Assembly: GCF_000949425.1 (NCBI RefSeq)
Contig: NZ_CP010976.1
Span: forward strand, 3,224,001-3,288,000
Origin: Paenibacillus sp. IHBB 10380
GTDB lineage: Bacteria > Bacillota > Bacilli > Paenibacillales > Paenibacillaceae
Length of the DNA stretch: 64,000 bases
Reading direction: 5' to 3'
Position 1 is the first letter of the stretch, and every line of letters starts with the position of its first letter. This document shows positions 24,175-32,788 of the stretch, one piece after another. The notes under the pieces are model-generated. The model did not search any database and was not told where the DNA came from. It saw only the letters and a list, made by a program, of their open reading frames with translations. The position numbers and the translations under genes are program-made.

Positions 24175-25599
24175 TTAAGATTCAGAGGTTACCAATCGCA
24201 TAGCTAGTTCTTTAGCCTGCTTAATACAGTCGGGTAGACCAACACCTTCGTATCCTGCTCCAGTTAGATACACACCAGGCAGTGATGAGAATAAATGATG
24301 TCTTAGTGTTTCTATGGCTTGTAGATGTCCTATTGGATACTGTGGCATAGAATGCATAAGACGCGTTATCTCTGTAAATATAGGCTTAGCAGAAATACCC
24401 ACGATCTCTTTCAGGTCTTTGAGTACTAGCTCCTTCAGTGCATCGTCCGGAAGCTCAACATTCTGTTCATCCCCAGCCCGGCCTACGTAACAACCTAATA
24501 ACACTTTATCATCTGGGCTTGTATGCAACCATTTCGTCGATGTCCATGTACACGATGTGATGTTGCGGCCTTCTTTGCGTGGGACAAGAAATTCTGAGCC
24601 ATCAAATAAACCTGTCACTTCCGATTTAGAGAATGCCATGACTACGTTCGCTACGGATACATAGTTCACTGCATCTAATGCAACCACATCTAAATGAGGG
24701 CGTAAAAGCTCAGCAGTAACATCGTTAGGTGTGGTGATAATAACATCATCCGCCTCAATCGCTTGACCGTTATCTAACTGCACAATATAACGGCTTCCTG
24801 CTTCTAAGGACTCTTTTACAATGAGTGCACTCGCGCCTGTATTTAGGAGTTGCTCCACATCATCTAGCTGTTCCGCTAGAGCTGTCACCAACGACTGTAA
24901 TCCATTACGATAAGTTAGGATTGTACTATTAGCAGTCCTTGTATCAGCCATAAGTGGCTTCTTCCCACTCATCATACCGCGAATTAAGCTACCGTATTCA
25001 CGTTCCACCTCTCCGAATTGAGGAAAGGTAGCCTGAAGACTCAGATTTCCCGTTTCACCTGCATAAATCGCTGCAAGAAGTGGCTCCGCAACATTCTCCA
25101 GCGCTTCCGGCCCTAGTCTGCGCGCAATAAAATCTCCTACCGATTCATCCTCTGTACTCCGCCGTGGCGGAATTACGAAATCCATTAACGCTCGAACTTT
25201 ACCACCGAATGAAATAAGTCCACTTTTTAGAAAGGGAACGATTTCAGTTGGGATACCTAATACAAGACCCGATGGCATGGGATGAAGTTTGTTGTGATGT
25301 AGAATATACGTTTTATTAGCTTCGGGATTAGTCGTAACAAGTTCAGCTTCTAAGCCTAACTCATTACTCAAATCGGTCATCGCAGTTTTACGGGCAAGGA
25401 ACGAATCAGGTCCTCTCTCAATGATGAATCCATCTCGATGGAGCGTATCGATCTTTCCGCCCATAGATAACCCCTTCTCCAAGATCGTAATCCGAGGTTC
25501 AATACCCGCTTCACGATAAAATTTACGAACGTAGAAAGCGGCGCTAAGACCTGTTATTCCTCCTCCAATAATAACAATTTTGGGTGAAGTCCCGATCAT
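24175..25599 (-). CDS. hemY: Coproporphyrinogen III / protoporphyrinogen oxidase
   Basis: 474 residues. FAD-binding Rossmann start IVIIGGGITGLSAAFYVRK, then LEKGLSMGGKIDTLHRDGF and ERGPDSFLARK, all typical of HemY/CgoX, and a C-terminal GAGYEGVGLPDCIKQA FAD loop. Oxidises coproporphyrinogen III to coproporphyrin III in the Gram-positive haem pathway. Its ATG shares one base with the hemH stop (TAATG), so translation is coupled. Last gene of the operon. Confidence 0.93.
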   Translation of the reverse strand: MIGTSPKIVIIGGGITGLSAAFYVRKFYREAGIEPRITILEKGLSMGGKIDTLHRDGFIIERGPDSFLARKTAMTDLSNELGLEAELVTTNPEANKTYILHHNKLHPMPSGLVLGIPTEIVPFLKSGLISFGGKVRALMDFVIPPRRSTEDESVGDFIARRLGPEALENVAEPLLAAIYAGETGNLSLQATFPQFGEVEREYGSLIRGMMSGKKPLMADTRTANSTILTYRNGLQSLVTALAEQLDDVEQLLNTGASALIVKESLEAGSRYIVQLDNGQAIEADDVIITTPNDVTAELLRPHLDVVALDAVNYVSVANVVMAFSKSEVTGLFDGSEFLVPRKEGRNITSCTWTSTKWLHTSPDDKVLLGCYVGRAGDEQNVELPDDALKELVLKDLKEIVGISAKPIFTEITRLMHSMPQYPIGHLQAIETLRHHLFSSLPGVYLTGAGYEGVGLPDCIKQAKELAMRLVTSES

Positions 25600-26546
25600 T
25601 ACTGTTCTCCAGTTGTTAAATTACTCATAATGGAATCCCGAAGCGTCTCCAAGTACAATGGATCACTGTTTAATGAATCAATCCTCATCAGGCGCATATC
25701 TAATTCCTTAGCCACCCCTTGAGCTTCAATATCAAGGTCATATAGAACTTCTAAATGATCAGATACGAACCCTATAGGTGCAACTAGAACGTCTTCAACC
25801 TGTTCTTTACTCAGAGTTCTCATCGTATCAAGAACGTCAGGTCCAAGCCATGGTTCGCCTGTACGACCTGCACTTTGCCATGTGAACTGCCATGACGTAA
25901 CACCCGTCCGTTCAGCAATAGCCCTAGAGGTTTCCAATAGTTGCTCAGGATAAGGATCTCCCATCTTGATGATTCGTTCAGGTAGACTATGAGCACTGAA
26001 CAATACCCTAACATCCTGTCGATTCGCTCCCGCTTCCTCAAATCGGTCAAGCTTCATGCTTACCCGCTCACTCAGAGCTTCGATTAATTGAGGATGGAGA
26101 TGATAATTTCGTACAAAGGACATTTCAATCCCGAGCTCTGTCGCCTTTTCCTCAGCTCGCTTGATATACGTCCCTACACTCATCACTGAATAATGTGGTG
26201 CAAGTACAATACCTACCGCACGCTCAATGCCGTCCTTCTTCATCTGCTCAACACCATCTTCAATGAATGGAGATGCATGCTTCAATCCTTGGTAACAAAC
26301 AAATTCAAGTTCCGAATGTTCATTAGCATGATTGAGAGCATTTTGCAGTTGGTTGACCTGCTGATTCGTATTCTCTCGAAGTGGAAAAACACCACCAACG
26401 ATAGCCTCATAACGCCCAACTAAATCTTGCAGTTGCTCTGCTGTAGGAGCATTGCCTCTACGTATATGTGTGTAATAAGCCTCTATACCTTCTAAGCTCT
26501 CCGGTGTTCCATACGACATAACTAAGACACCTATCTTGGTTTTCAT
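25599..26546 (-). CDS. hemH: Ferrochelatase (coproporphyrin type)
   Basis: 315 residues from ATG 26546 (AAGAGGTG upstream); the frame is open to 26636 but the extra residues are not family-like. Markers are GVLVMSYGTPESLEGIEAYY, RGNAPTAEQLQDL and SAHSLPERI with the metal-inserting His, WQSAGRTGEPWLGPD and GFVSDHLEVLYDLD with the catalytic Glu. Inserts iron into coproporphyrin III. 40 bases after hemE. Confidence 0.93.
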   Translation of the reverse strand: MKTKIGVLVMSYGTPESLEGIEAYYTHIRRGNAPTAEQLQDLVGRYEAIVGGVFPLRENTNQQVNQLQNALNHANEHSELEFVCYQGLKHASPFIEDGVEQMKKDGIERAVGIVLAPHYSVMSVGTYIKRAEEKATELGIEMSFVRNYHLHPQLIEALSERVSMKLDRFEEAGANRQDVRVLFSAHSLPERIIKMGDPYPEQLLETSRAIAERTGVTSWQFTWQSAGRTGEPWLGPDVLDTMRTLSKEQVEDVLVAPIGFVSDHLEVLYDLDIEAQGVAKELDMRLMRIDSLNSDPLYLETLRDSIMSNLTTGEQ

Positions 26547-26586
26547 ATCTATTTCACCTCTTGATAAAGTTAACTTCATGTAAAAA

Positions 26587-27642
26587 TTAAACTCGTGAAA
26601 CCGATTGTAAAAGGGATGCTGAGTATTCCTGCACATAAGCAGTCAGTTCTCGTAGTTTATCAAGGGAAGCCTCTGGGAACAAGCCATGACCTAAGTTAAA
26701 AATATAACCTGGTTCCTGAATACCCTCGTCAATAATAAGCTTGGCATGTTGCTTGATGACATCCATCGACGCTGTCAAAACGAACGGATCCATGTTCCCT
26801 TGCATAGCGAAACGGCTACCTGTTCGTCTGCGTCCTTCTGGTATGGATACTCTCCAATCGAGTCCCATTACATTCGTCTGAAGATTCGTAAGAGTTGGAA
26901 GTAGTTCTCCAGAGCTTACACCAGGGAAATAAATTTTAGGTACATTCAAATCGGATAATTCGGCAAAGATACGTGTAATCGTCGGAAGTACGAATTTCTC
27001 GAAATCTCGTGGTGCCAAAGCTCCCACCCAGCTGTCGAATAGTTGGAATGCTTTACCCCCATTGGCAATATGAGCTCGTACATATGTAATTACCATATCT
27101 CCAAGCTTGTCCATCAACGCATGCCATATTTTCGGTTCACTATACATGATCGTTTTGGTATGGATGTAATTTTTGGAGGGTCTTCCCTCGATTAAATAAC
27201 TCGCAATTGTAAAAGGAGCACCTGCAAACGTAATCAACGGTACTTCCAGCTCTTTATCTAGAATTCGGATCGTCTCCATGATGTGGCTCAAATCTTGATC
27301 TATATCAATCGGACGAAGACGTTCCACGTCTGCCATAGATCGAATAGGATTCTCAATAACCGGGCCGATATTCTTAACAATATCGAAATCAATACCAAGT
27401 GAAGCAACCGGATTCATAATATCAGAATACAGTATGGCTGCATCCACACCAAGTTTCCGAACAGGCATTAACGATATTTCAGCTGCGAGCTCTGGCTGGC
27501 GGCATATTTCAAGTAAACTGTATTTTTCTTTAATTTTTCGATATTCAGGATCATAGCGACCTGCTTGTCTCATATACCAGACAGGTACATGATTAACATC
27601 TTGTTTGAAGCATGCTCGGATAAAAGTATCATTGTAGGTCAT
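26587..27642 (-). CDS. hemE: Uroporphyrinogen decarboxylase
   Basis: 351 residues, full length. VPVWYMRQAGRYDPEYR (substrate-binding Arg pair), AAILYSDIMNPVASLGID (catalytic Asp), FAGAPFTIASYLIEG, and a C-terminal NLGHGLFPEASLD with the conserved His. Decarboxylates uroporphyrinogen III to coproporphyrinogen III. First gene of hemEHY; hemQ, the last enzyme of this route, is not in the window. Ribosome site GGAGGTAAAG. Confidence 0.95.
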   Translation of the reverse strand: MTYNDTFIRACFKQDVNHVPVWYMRQAGRYDPEYRKIKEKYSLLEICRQPELAAEISLMPVRKLGVDAAILYSDIMNPVASLGIDFDIVKNIGPVIENPIRSMADVERLRPIDIDQDLSHIMETIRILDKELEVPLITFAGAPFTIASYLIEGRPSKNYIHTKTIMYSEPKIWHALMDKLGDMVITYVRAHIANGGKAFQLFDSWVGALAPRDFEKFVLPTITRIFAELSDLNVPKIYFPGVSSGELLPTLTNLQTNVMGLDWRVSIPEGRRRTGSRFAMQGNMDPFVLTASMDVIKQHAKLIIDEGIQEPGYIFNLGHGLFPEASLDKLRELTAYVQEYSASLLQSVSRV

Positions 27643-27678
27643 GACTTTACCTCCATTATTGTGAATTCTCTATCATAT

Positions 27679-27707
27679 ATTATGCCCTTTTTAAAAGTAA
27701 GTAACAA
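27679..27707 (-). promoter_or_regulatory. SigA-type promoter of hemEHY
   Basis: On the minus strand TTGTTA (27707-27702) and CATAAT (27684-27679) are 17 bp apart. The -10 box lies 36 bases before the hemE start. Confidence 0.6.
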
Positions 27708-27722
27708 CTATCACACTTTCTG

Positions 27723-27776
27723 TTGTCATGACAATCCTATGACATTCCCATCACAGAGCCACTTACGCGCTGTGAT
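27723..27776. promoter_or_regulatory. Two palindromes between hemE and the MFS gene
   Basis: TTGTCATGACAA (27723-27734) is a perfect 12-bp palindrome. ATCACAG (27750-27756) and CTGTGAT (27770-27776) form a second dyad. Both lie in the divergent control region, upstream of the hemE promoter and about 65-115 bases before the MFS start. They could be operators; the regulator is unknown. Confidence 0.4.
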
Positions 27777-27838
27777 ATACTTATATATTGTCCAACTCCC
27801 ATATGTTAAACAGCTCTGTTGAAAGGACGATTACTCAT

Positions 27839-29050
27839 ATGAAACCTTGGAAAGTAAACCTCATCGTACTTTGGATTGGTCAGTTTCTAGTCAATGCTGG
27901 AATGACCATGATCACACCTTTTCTTGCCTTGTATCTAGCCCGCGATTTGGGTGTACAAGGTGAACATGCTATTGGAATATGGGCGGGTCTCATCTTTGCA
28001 GCTAATTTCCTGACTTCCTTCTTATTTCAGCCCTTGTGGGGGAAACTTTCTGATCGGTATGGACGTAAAATTATGCTACTGCGTTCTGGGTTCGGAATGG
28101 CCATTGTCATGGTCTTAATGGGATTCGCTCAGAATCCATGGCATTTACTGTTACTCCGCTTACTGAATGGTACGATATCAGGATTTAATCCTGCCTCCAT
28201 TTCACTCGTGTCAGGAACAACCCCCAAAGCACAAATGGGATTTGCCATGGGTATGATGCAATCAGGCTCTGTAGCTGGCACCATATTAGGACCGCTGATT
28301 GGCGGAGTATTAGCTGACATGATCGGTTTCAGACCTATTTTCTACGTTACAGGTGCGCTTATATTTGCTGCCTCATTTCTCGCTCTGTTCATGGTAAAAG
28401 AGAACTTCAATCGTGAAGAAGCCTCTCAAACAGCACAAGTATCCGTTATTCAAGGCTTCAAGGAACTTGCGCATATCCCACAATTGTTAGCACTCTTTGC
28501 CGTTACGTTCCTGCTTCAATTCGCAATGATTAGTCCCATGTCCTTGCTTCCTCTATATGTTCAGAAGCTACATAATAATACGGCAGATATTGCACTATGG
28601 GCTGGTATGGTCACTGCTGTAACAGGCATCTCCAATATGATTACATCGCCTATTCTTGGTAAATTTAGCGATAAATTTGGTGCGCATCGTATTCTAACCT
28701 ATGCCTTAATTGGGGCCGGTCTCATGCTCATTCCACAAGCCTTCGTCCAGAATGTATGGCAACTCATTGTTATTAGATTCCTGATGGGCGTATTTATGGG
28801 GGGGCTGCTGCCTAGCGTCAATGCCCTCATACGGTCATACACACCTGAAGGCATGGAGAGCAGAGCTTTCGCCTTCAATAGCAGTACACTGGCACTGGGC
28901 AACATGTTAGGTGCGCTTGTAGGTGGCTTCTTATCTGGATTCATAGGAATCGAGGGGTTATTTATCATTTCTGGGTGCCTGCTCTTAATTAATATGGTGT
29001 GGGTAAGAGCGAAACTTTACACTCGCAACAATCAATCATACTTTAGATAG
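27839..29050 (+). CDS. MFS multidrug-efflux-type transporter
   Basis: 403 residues from ATG 27839 (AAAGGA 11 bases upstream; an in-frame ATG at 27803 is possible). Twelve membrane segments. Motif A GKLSDRYGRKIMLL (about residues 64-77) and its repeat GKFSDKFGAHRIL in the second half, and motif C-like GPLIGGVLAD, point to a drug:H+ antiporter (DHA1 type). It is divergent from hemEHY and followed by a dispersed repeat. Confidence 0.85.
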   Translation: MKPWKVNLIVLWIGQFLVNAGMTMITPFLALYLARDLGVQGEHAIGIWAGLIFAANFLTSFLFQPLWGKLSDRYGRKIMLLRSGFGMAIVMVLMGFAQNPWHLLLLRLLNGTISGFNPASISLVSGTTPKAQMGFAMGMMQSGSVAGTILGPLIGGVLADMIGFRPIFYVTGALIFAASFLALFMVKENFNREEASQTAQVSVIQGFKELAHIPQLLALFAVTFLLQFAMISPMSLLPLYVQKLHNNTADIALWAGMVTAVTGISNMITSPILGKFSDKFGAHRILTYALIGAGLMLIPQAFVQNVWQLIVIRFLMGVFMGGLLPSVNALIRSYTPEGMESRAFAFNSSTLALGNMLGALVGGFLSGFIGIEGLFIISGCLLLINMVWVRAKLYTRNNQSYFR

Positions 29051-29237
29051 ATGACCGCTACGCGGACGGATTGTCCTTCCGAATCGCTGTTGCCCCAAAT
29101 TTTCTTGAATATACCGCTGTTTGCGGTAAAAATTCAGGGGCAAGCGTATGCTTTCGCAGTAGCTTTCCATAGGAAAGCTTTTTGGCGAACGCTACACTTC
29201 TACACAATAATTCCGTCCTCTTCACTACGATCAGCAT
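29046..29237 (+). repeat. Dispersed palindromic repeat, copy A
   Basis: About 190 bases, starting GACCGCTACGCGGACGG shortly after 29050 and ending CTACGATCAGCAT. Contains a nested hairpin (TTGCCCC with GGGGCAA around CCGC/GCGG) and, compared with copy B at 53664, about 40 extra bases holding AGCTTTCC/GGAAAGCT. It lies between convergent genes. It has no coding potential I would trust, although short ORFs cross it. Confidence 0.75.
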
Positions 29238-29280
29238 GTATTGCCAAAAGCCGCATCTCAAATCGGTACCTTCTTTATTT

Positions 29281-30429
29281 TTAAATATATTCCTTCAAAT
29301 CTTCTGCTTCTTTAGCCATTTCCATTTGAATACATATTATTTTCTCAAATTGGGAGACCTTTTCTTGTAGTGTAGTATTGTTCGGCTCTTCAACTAGTTG
29401 GGCGGTCAGATAAATGAATTGTGGTACTTCCCAAACACACCTCATCGCTACACTTGTGCAATAACCATACCTCGCAATCCGTTCATCTCCCTGCCATCCT
29501 GTTTCTCTAAGCCCTTGTAAGTAATATTCAAAGATGGAATTCTTATAATCTTCGTATTTATGTTGTGGAATGTTATTCGTGCTCATATTAACTCCAAATA
29601 GCTTTCCCAAATCTTCTCCAATACCAGAAACACCCATAAATTGCCAATCGATAAGAATCAACTGATCATTCTTTGAATTCGTTTTATGTAAAAACATATT
29701 TTTTTGACTAAGATCCTGATGTGCAAGTACACGAGGCAAATGAACCAATGACTCCAACATCAAATCCACATGTTTATTGTATATTTGATACGATTTCCAT
29801 ATCTCATCAATATCATTATTTATCAAATGTATATAGTCATAAGGATTAGGTGCATACATCCTACTGGAGGCAACCCACGATTTAAGCCAATTTTGGCATA
29901 TCCAAGATTCACTTGGTAAAGGCCTTCCCATTAAATAGGCTCCATTCGACAACCCTAACTGCTGAGCTATAAAACAATAGTCTTCCTGAGACCACAAATC
30001 ATCATTCTCTCCATCTATATTTTCCATCCACAACCCTATCGTGCCGTCATCTCTATCCTCAATAAGATAGCACTCAGCGTAATTAAGTGATTTGGGTAAA
30101 TCTGATAGTACATTTGATCGAAATACAAGTGCTTCTCTTTTCCAATAACTATGATGCCTAGGATCATCTTTCTCCGAACTGTCTGGTTTGATTATTTTTA
30201 CAACAATGGACCACGGCACATTCTCACCATTAACATAAGCAAATCCGTGAAGTCTGTAGAGACCTGCAGTAGTAAAGTTGGGCGTTTTATAATCAATATC
30301 AGTACATCTCCAAGACGATATTTCAATATCGTGTCCTTTGAATATTTGTTTAACACAAAAAATGACATGCTTCAATTTAATATCTATACCTAACATATTT
30401 AGATCTTGTATATGCTGTTCCTGTACCAT
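29281..30429 (-). CDS. Aminoglycoside-phosphotransferase-like kinase
   Basis: 382 residues. Kinase-like fold with the catalytic loop LAHQDLSQKN (His237, Asp239, Asn244) and the metal motif LILIDWQ (Asp261), typical of the APH/choline kinase group. An N-lobe lysine (VVKIIKP) is seen near residue 78. Substrate unknown: a sugar, antibiotic or small alcohol. The sequence is more AT-rich than its neighbours. AGGAGGCAATA precedes ATG 30429. It stands alone. Confidence 0.75.
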   Translation of the reverse strand: MVQEQHIQDLNMLGIDIKLKHVIFCVKQIFKGHDIEISSWRCTDIDYKTPNFTTAGLYRLHGFAYVNGENVPWSIVVKIIKPDSSEKDDPRHHSYWKREALVFRSNVLSDLPKSLNYAECYLIEDRDDGTIGLWMENIDGENDDLWSQEDYCFIAQQLGLSNGAYLMGRPLPSESWICQNWLKSWVASSRMYAPNPYDYIHLINNDIDEIWKSYQIYNKHVDLMLESLVHLPRVLAHQDLSQKNMFLHKTNSKNDQLILIDWQFMGVSGIGEDLGKLFGVNMSTNNIPQHKYEDYKNSIFEYYLQGLRETGWQGDERIARYGYCTSVAMRCVWEVPQFIYLTAQLVEEPNNTTLQEKVSQFEKIICIQMEMAKEAEDLKEYI

Positions 30430-30583
30430 TATTGCCTCCTAATTTTTTCGATTTGGTGCTTATCAACAAATAATAGCGTTTATATTTCTATACCCACAAT
30501 TATACACCTCTGCCAAAATAACAGTATAGGATCTGTATTGTTAACACACATTCGTGTCAGAAACCTTAACTTGTATAACAAAA

Positions 30584-30617
30584 AACGCACACCCTCAATG
30601 GCTTGAGAGCATGCGTT
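30584..30617 (-). terminator. Terminator of the O-methyltransferase gene
   Basis: AACGCA...CTCAA pairs with TTGAG...TGCGTT. On the minus strand it is followed by six T residues. Confidence 0.75.
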
Positions 30618-30641
30618 ATCATAAAATATTGTTTACTACAT

Positions 30642-31274
30642 CTACTTCACCCAAGAAAGGGATAATCCATCATACTCCGGTAGCAAGGTGCTAACCAGTC
30701 TGTCATCAGTCGCAATCTGCTCATTAAAGCGGCGCATAGCCTGCACGGCGGGTCCATTCTTATCTGGGTTCAATGTTCGTCCACGTAAAAAACAATTATC
30801 TCCGGCAATAACAGCTCCTGGCTCTGCCAAACTTATCGCATATTCCAAATATAACGGATAATTTTCTTTATCTGCATCAATAAAAAAGAGATTAAATTTA
30901 CGCCCACTCTGCTTCAGCAATTCCAGATTCTCCGCAGCAGGTCCAATCATATATTCCACCTGTGACCCCAATCCGGCTGCTTCGAGATTCCTCTTAGCAA
31001 GGTTGGCATATTCCTCCTTTAGTTCTAATGACAATAACTTTCCGCTCGATGAAAGTCCTCTGGCTAGGCAAATACCACTGTATCCACCTAAAGCCCCAAT
31101 CTCAAGGACCTTTTCAGCACGGGATGTGCGAACCAGAAATGTCAGAAGTCGACCATAGGCGTGAGCTACAGAAACTTCTGGCATTCCTCGTTCTATGATA
31201 CTTTGTTTCACTTGCTGCAACTTCTCATCTTCTTGAAATAATTGGTTAACATATTCATCAGGGGTTAAATTCAA
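30642..31274 (-). CDS. O-methyltransferase (YrrM-like, class I SAM)
   Basis: 210 residues from TTG 31274 with GAGGAGG seven bases upstream. Glycine-rich SAM motif VLEIGALGGYSGICLARGL (residues 55-73), SLELKEEYANLAKRNLE, and LFFIDADKENYPLYLEYA with the metal-binding Asp; this is the Methyltransf_3 (catechol/caffeoyl-CoA) family. In Bacillus, YrrM acts as a tRNA hydroxyuridine methyltransferase (TrmR); this protein could be its orthologue, though the usual neighbours are absent. Confidence 0.85.
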   Translation of the reverse strand: MNLTPDEYVNQLFQEDEKLQQVKQSIIERGMPEVSVAHAYGRLLTFLVRTSRAEKVLEIGALGGYSGICLARGLSSSGKLLSLELKEEYANLAKRNLEAAGLGSQVEYMIGPAAENLELLKQSGRKFNLFFIDADKENYPLYLEYAISLAEPGAVIAGDNCFLRGRTLNPDKNGPAVQAMRRFNEQIATDDRLVSTLLPEYDGLSLSWVK

Positions 31275-31451
31275 CGCTTTTCCTCCTCGGGCTAACTTTC
31301 CATATAGGCATATTTGTTTTATAATTGGTGTTTGGTTAAAGGCAAGACCACAATACTAACGTAATTCATTGTATGTGTTTTACTAAAAACCAGCAAGACT
31401 AGTAAATTTATAGGTCACCGGATGCGGCTGCAAGGCGGCATTGATGGCCGG

Positions 31452-32618
31452 ATGGGGTTGAATAGATTGTCGCACTTACAATTAATCGCAACAGCTCCGA
31501 TGGGCTTGGAGTCTATTGTTGCACGCGAACTCAAAGAATTAGGCTATACAGATCTAACTGTTGAGAATGGCAGTGTCACTTTTGCCGCAGATTTTGCTGA
31601 TATTCCAAGATGCAACCTGTGGCTTCGTACCTCAGATCGCATTCTTATCAAAATGGGTGAATTCACAGCTACAACATTTGATGATTTATTCGAGGGTACT
31701 AAGGCTTTACCTTGGGAGGACTGGATTCCTGTCGATGGTGAGTTCCCAGTAAATGGTCGCTCCCACCTCTCACAGCTGAGCAGTGTACCGGCTTGTCAAA
31801 GTATCGTCAAGAAAGCCATTGTTGAGAAGCTAAAGCTTACTCATAAGACAGAGTGGTTCCCTGAGAATGGTCCTAGGTATGTGATTGAAGTGAACTTACA
31901 AAAAGATAAGGCTCTCCTTACACTAGATACAACAGGTCCCTCACTTCACAAACGTGGATATCGTAGACTTGCAACTGAAGCACCTCTTAAGGAAACATTA
32001 GCCGCAGCATTGCTATTACTAAGCCGTTGGAACCCTTCTAGACCTCTCTATGATCCATGTTGCGGATCGGGTACGCTTCTTATTGAAGCCGCTATGATAG
32101 GATGGAATATTGCACCTGGACTTCGTCGCTCTTTCCCATCCGAGCACTGGAACAATGTGCCTAAGAGCCTATGGAACGATGCAAGTGAAGAGGCCTTCGA
32201 CTCTGTACGCGATGATTTCCCGCTTCAACTTACAGGAAGCGATATGGATAGCCGAGCTATTGAAGTTGCCGAAGCCGCTGCTAAGAGCGCAGGACTCTCT
32301 GGTGTAATAGACTTCCAAGTGCTTCCCGCATCACAAATAAGGCCCCAAGGTGAATACGGTTGTCTTATTACGAATCCACCCTATGGTGAAAGAATGAGTG
32401 ACATCGAACAAGTTGAGAAACTCATCCGTCAATTTGGGCATACAGCTGCTCATTTACCGACATGGTCATTCTTCGCCATTACACCTACGAAGCAATTTGA
32501 GCATTATTTTGGTCGTAGAGCGGATAAACGACGTAAGCTTTATAATGGACGTATTGAATGTCAATACCTGCAATTTCTAGGTCCACTACCGCCTCGGAAC
32601 CCCAATCCACAGCAGTAA
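31452..32618 (+). CDS. THUMP-domain class I RNA methyltransferase (YpsC/RlmL-N type)
   Basis: 388 residues from ATG 31452 (MGLNRLSHLQLIATAPMG); the frame is open to 31422 and neither start has a clear ribosome site. The N-terminal THUMP domain spans about residues 40-150. The UPF0020 domain follows, with PLYDPCCGSGTLLIEAA (SAM motif I) and the catalytic CLITNPPYGERM. By family it methylates guanosine N2 of 23S rRNA in the cytosol. Monocistronic. Confidence 0.87.
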   Translation: MGLNRLSHLQLIATAPMGLESIVARELKELGYTDLTVENGSVTFAADFADIPRCNLWLRTSDRILIKMGEFTATTFDDLFEGTKALPWEDWIPVDGEFPVNGRSHLSQLSSVPACQSIVKKAIVEKLKLTHKTEWFPENGPRYVIEVNLQKDKALLTLDTTGPSLHKRGYRRLATEAPLKETLAAALLLLSRWNPSRPLYDPCCGSGTLLIEAAMIGWNIAPGLRRSFPSEHWNNVPKSLWNDASEEAFDSVRDDFPLQLTGSDMDSRAIEVAEAAAKSAGLSGVIDFQVLPASQIRPQGEYGCLITNPPYGERMSDIEQVEKLIRQFGHTAAHLPTWSFFAITPTKQFEHYFGRRADKRRKLYNGRIECQYLQFLGPLPPRNPNPQQ

Positions 32619-32665
32619 GGATAAACGAAGGCCTTCTCTAAAGGACGGCCTTCACTGATGAAATA

Positions 32666-32694
32666 TTAGGAGTTGCCTACATGGCAGCTCCTAA
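32666..32694 (+). terminator. Hairpin after the RNA methyltransferase gene
   Basis: TTAGGAG and GCC pair with GGC and CTCCTAA around TACAT. An additional GAAGGCC/GGCCTTC stem sits at 32627-32653. No good T tract follows either, so efficiency is uncertain. Confidence 0.5.
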
Positions 32695-32788
32695 ACTATT
32701 TAACAACATAGACATCGTAATACTCATCACATTAAATTTAAGCTAATACATGTAATCGTCAAAACAATCATTATAGGAGGTCTTACCC

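Noticed and set aside
29051..29284. Short frames across dispersed repeat copy A
   Set aside because: Not preserved in copy B because of small insertions, so the repeat is not coding.
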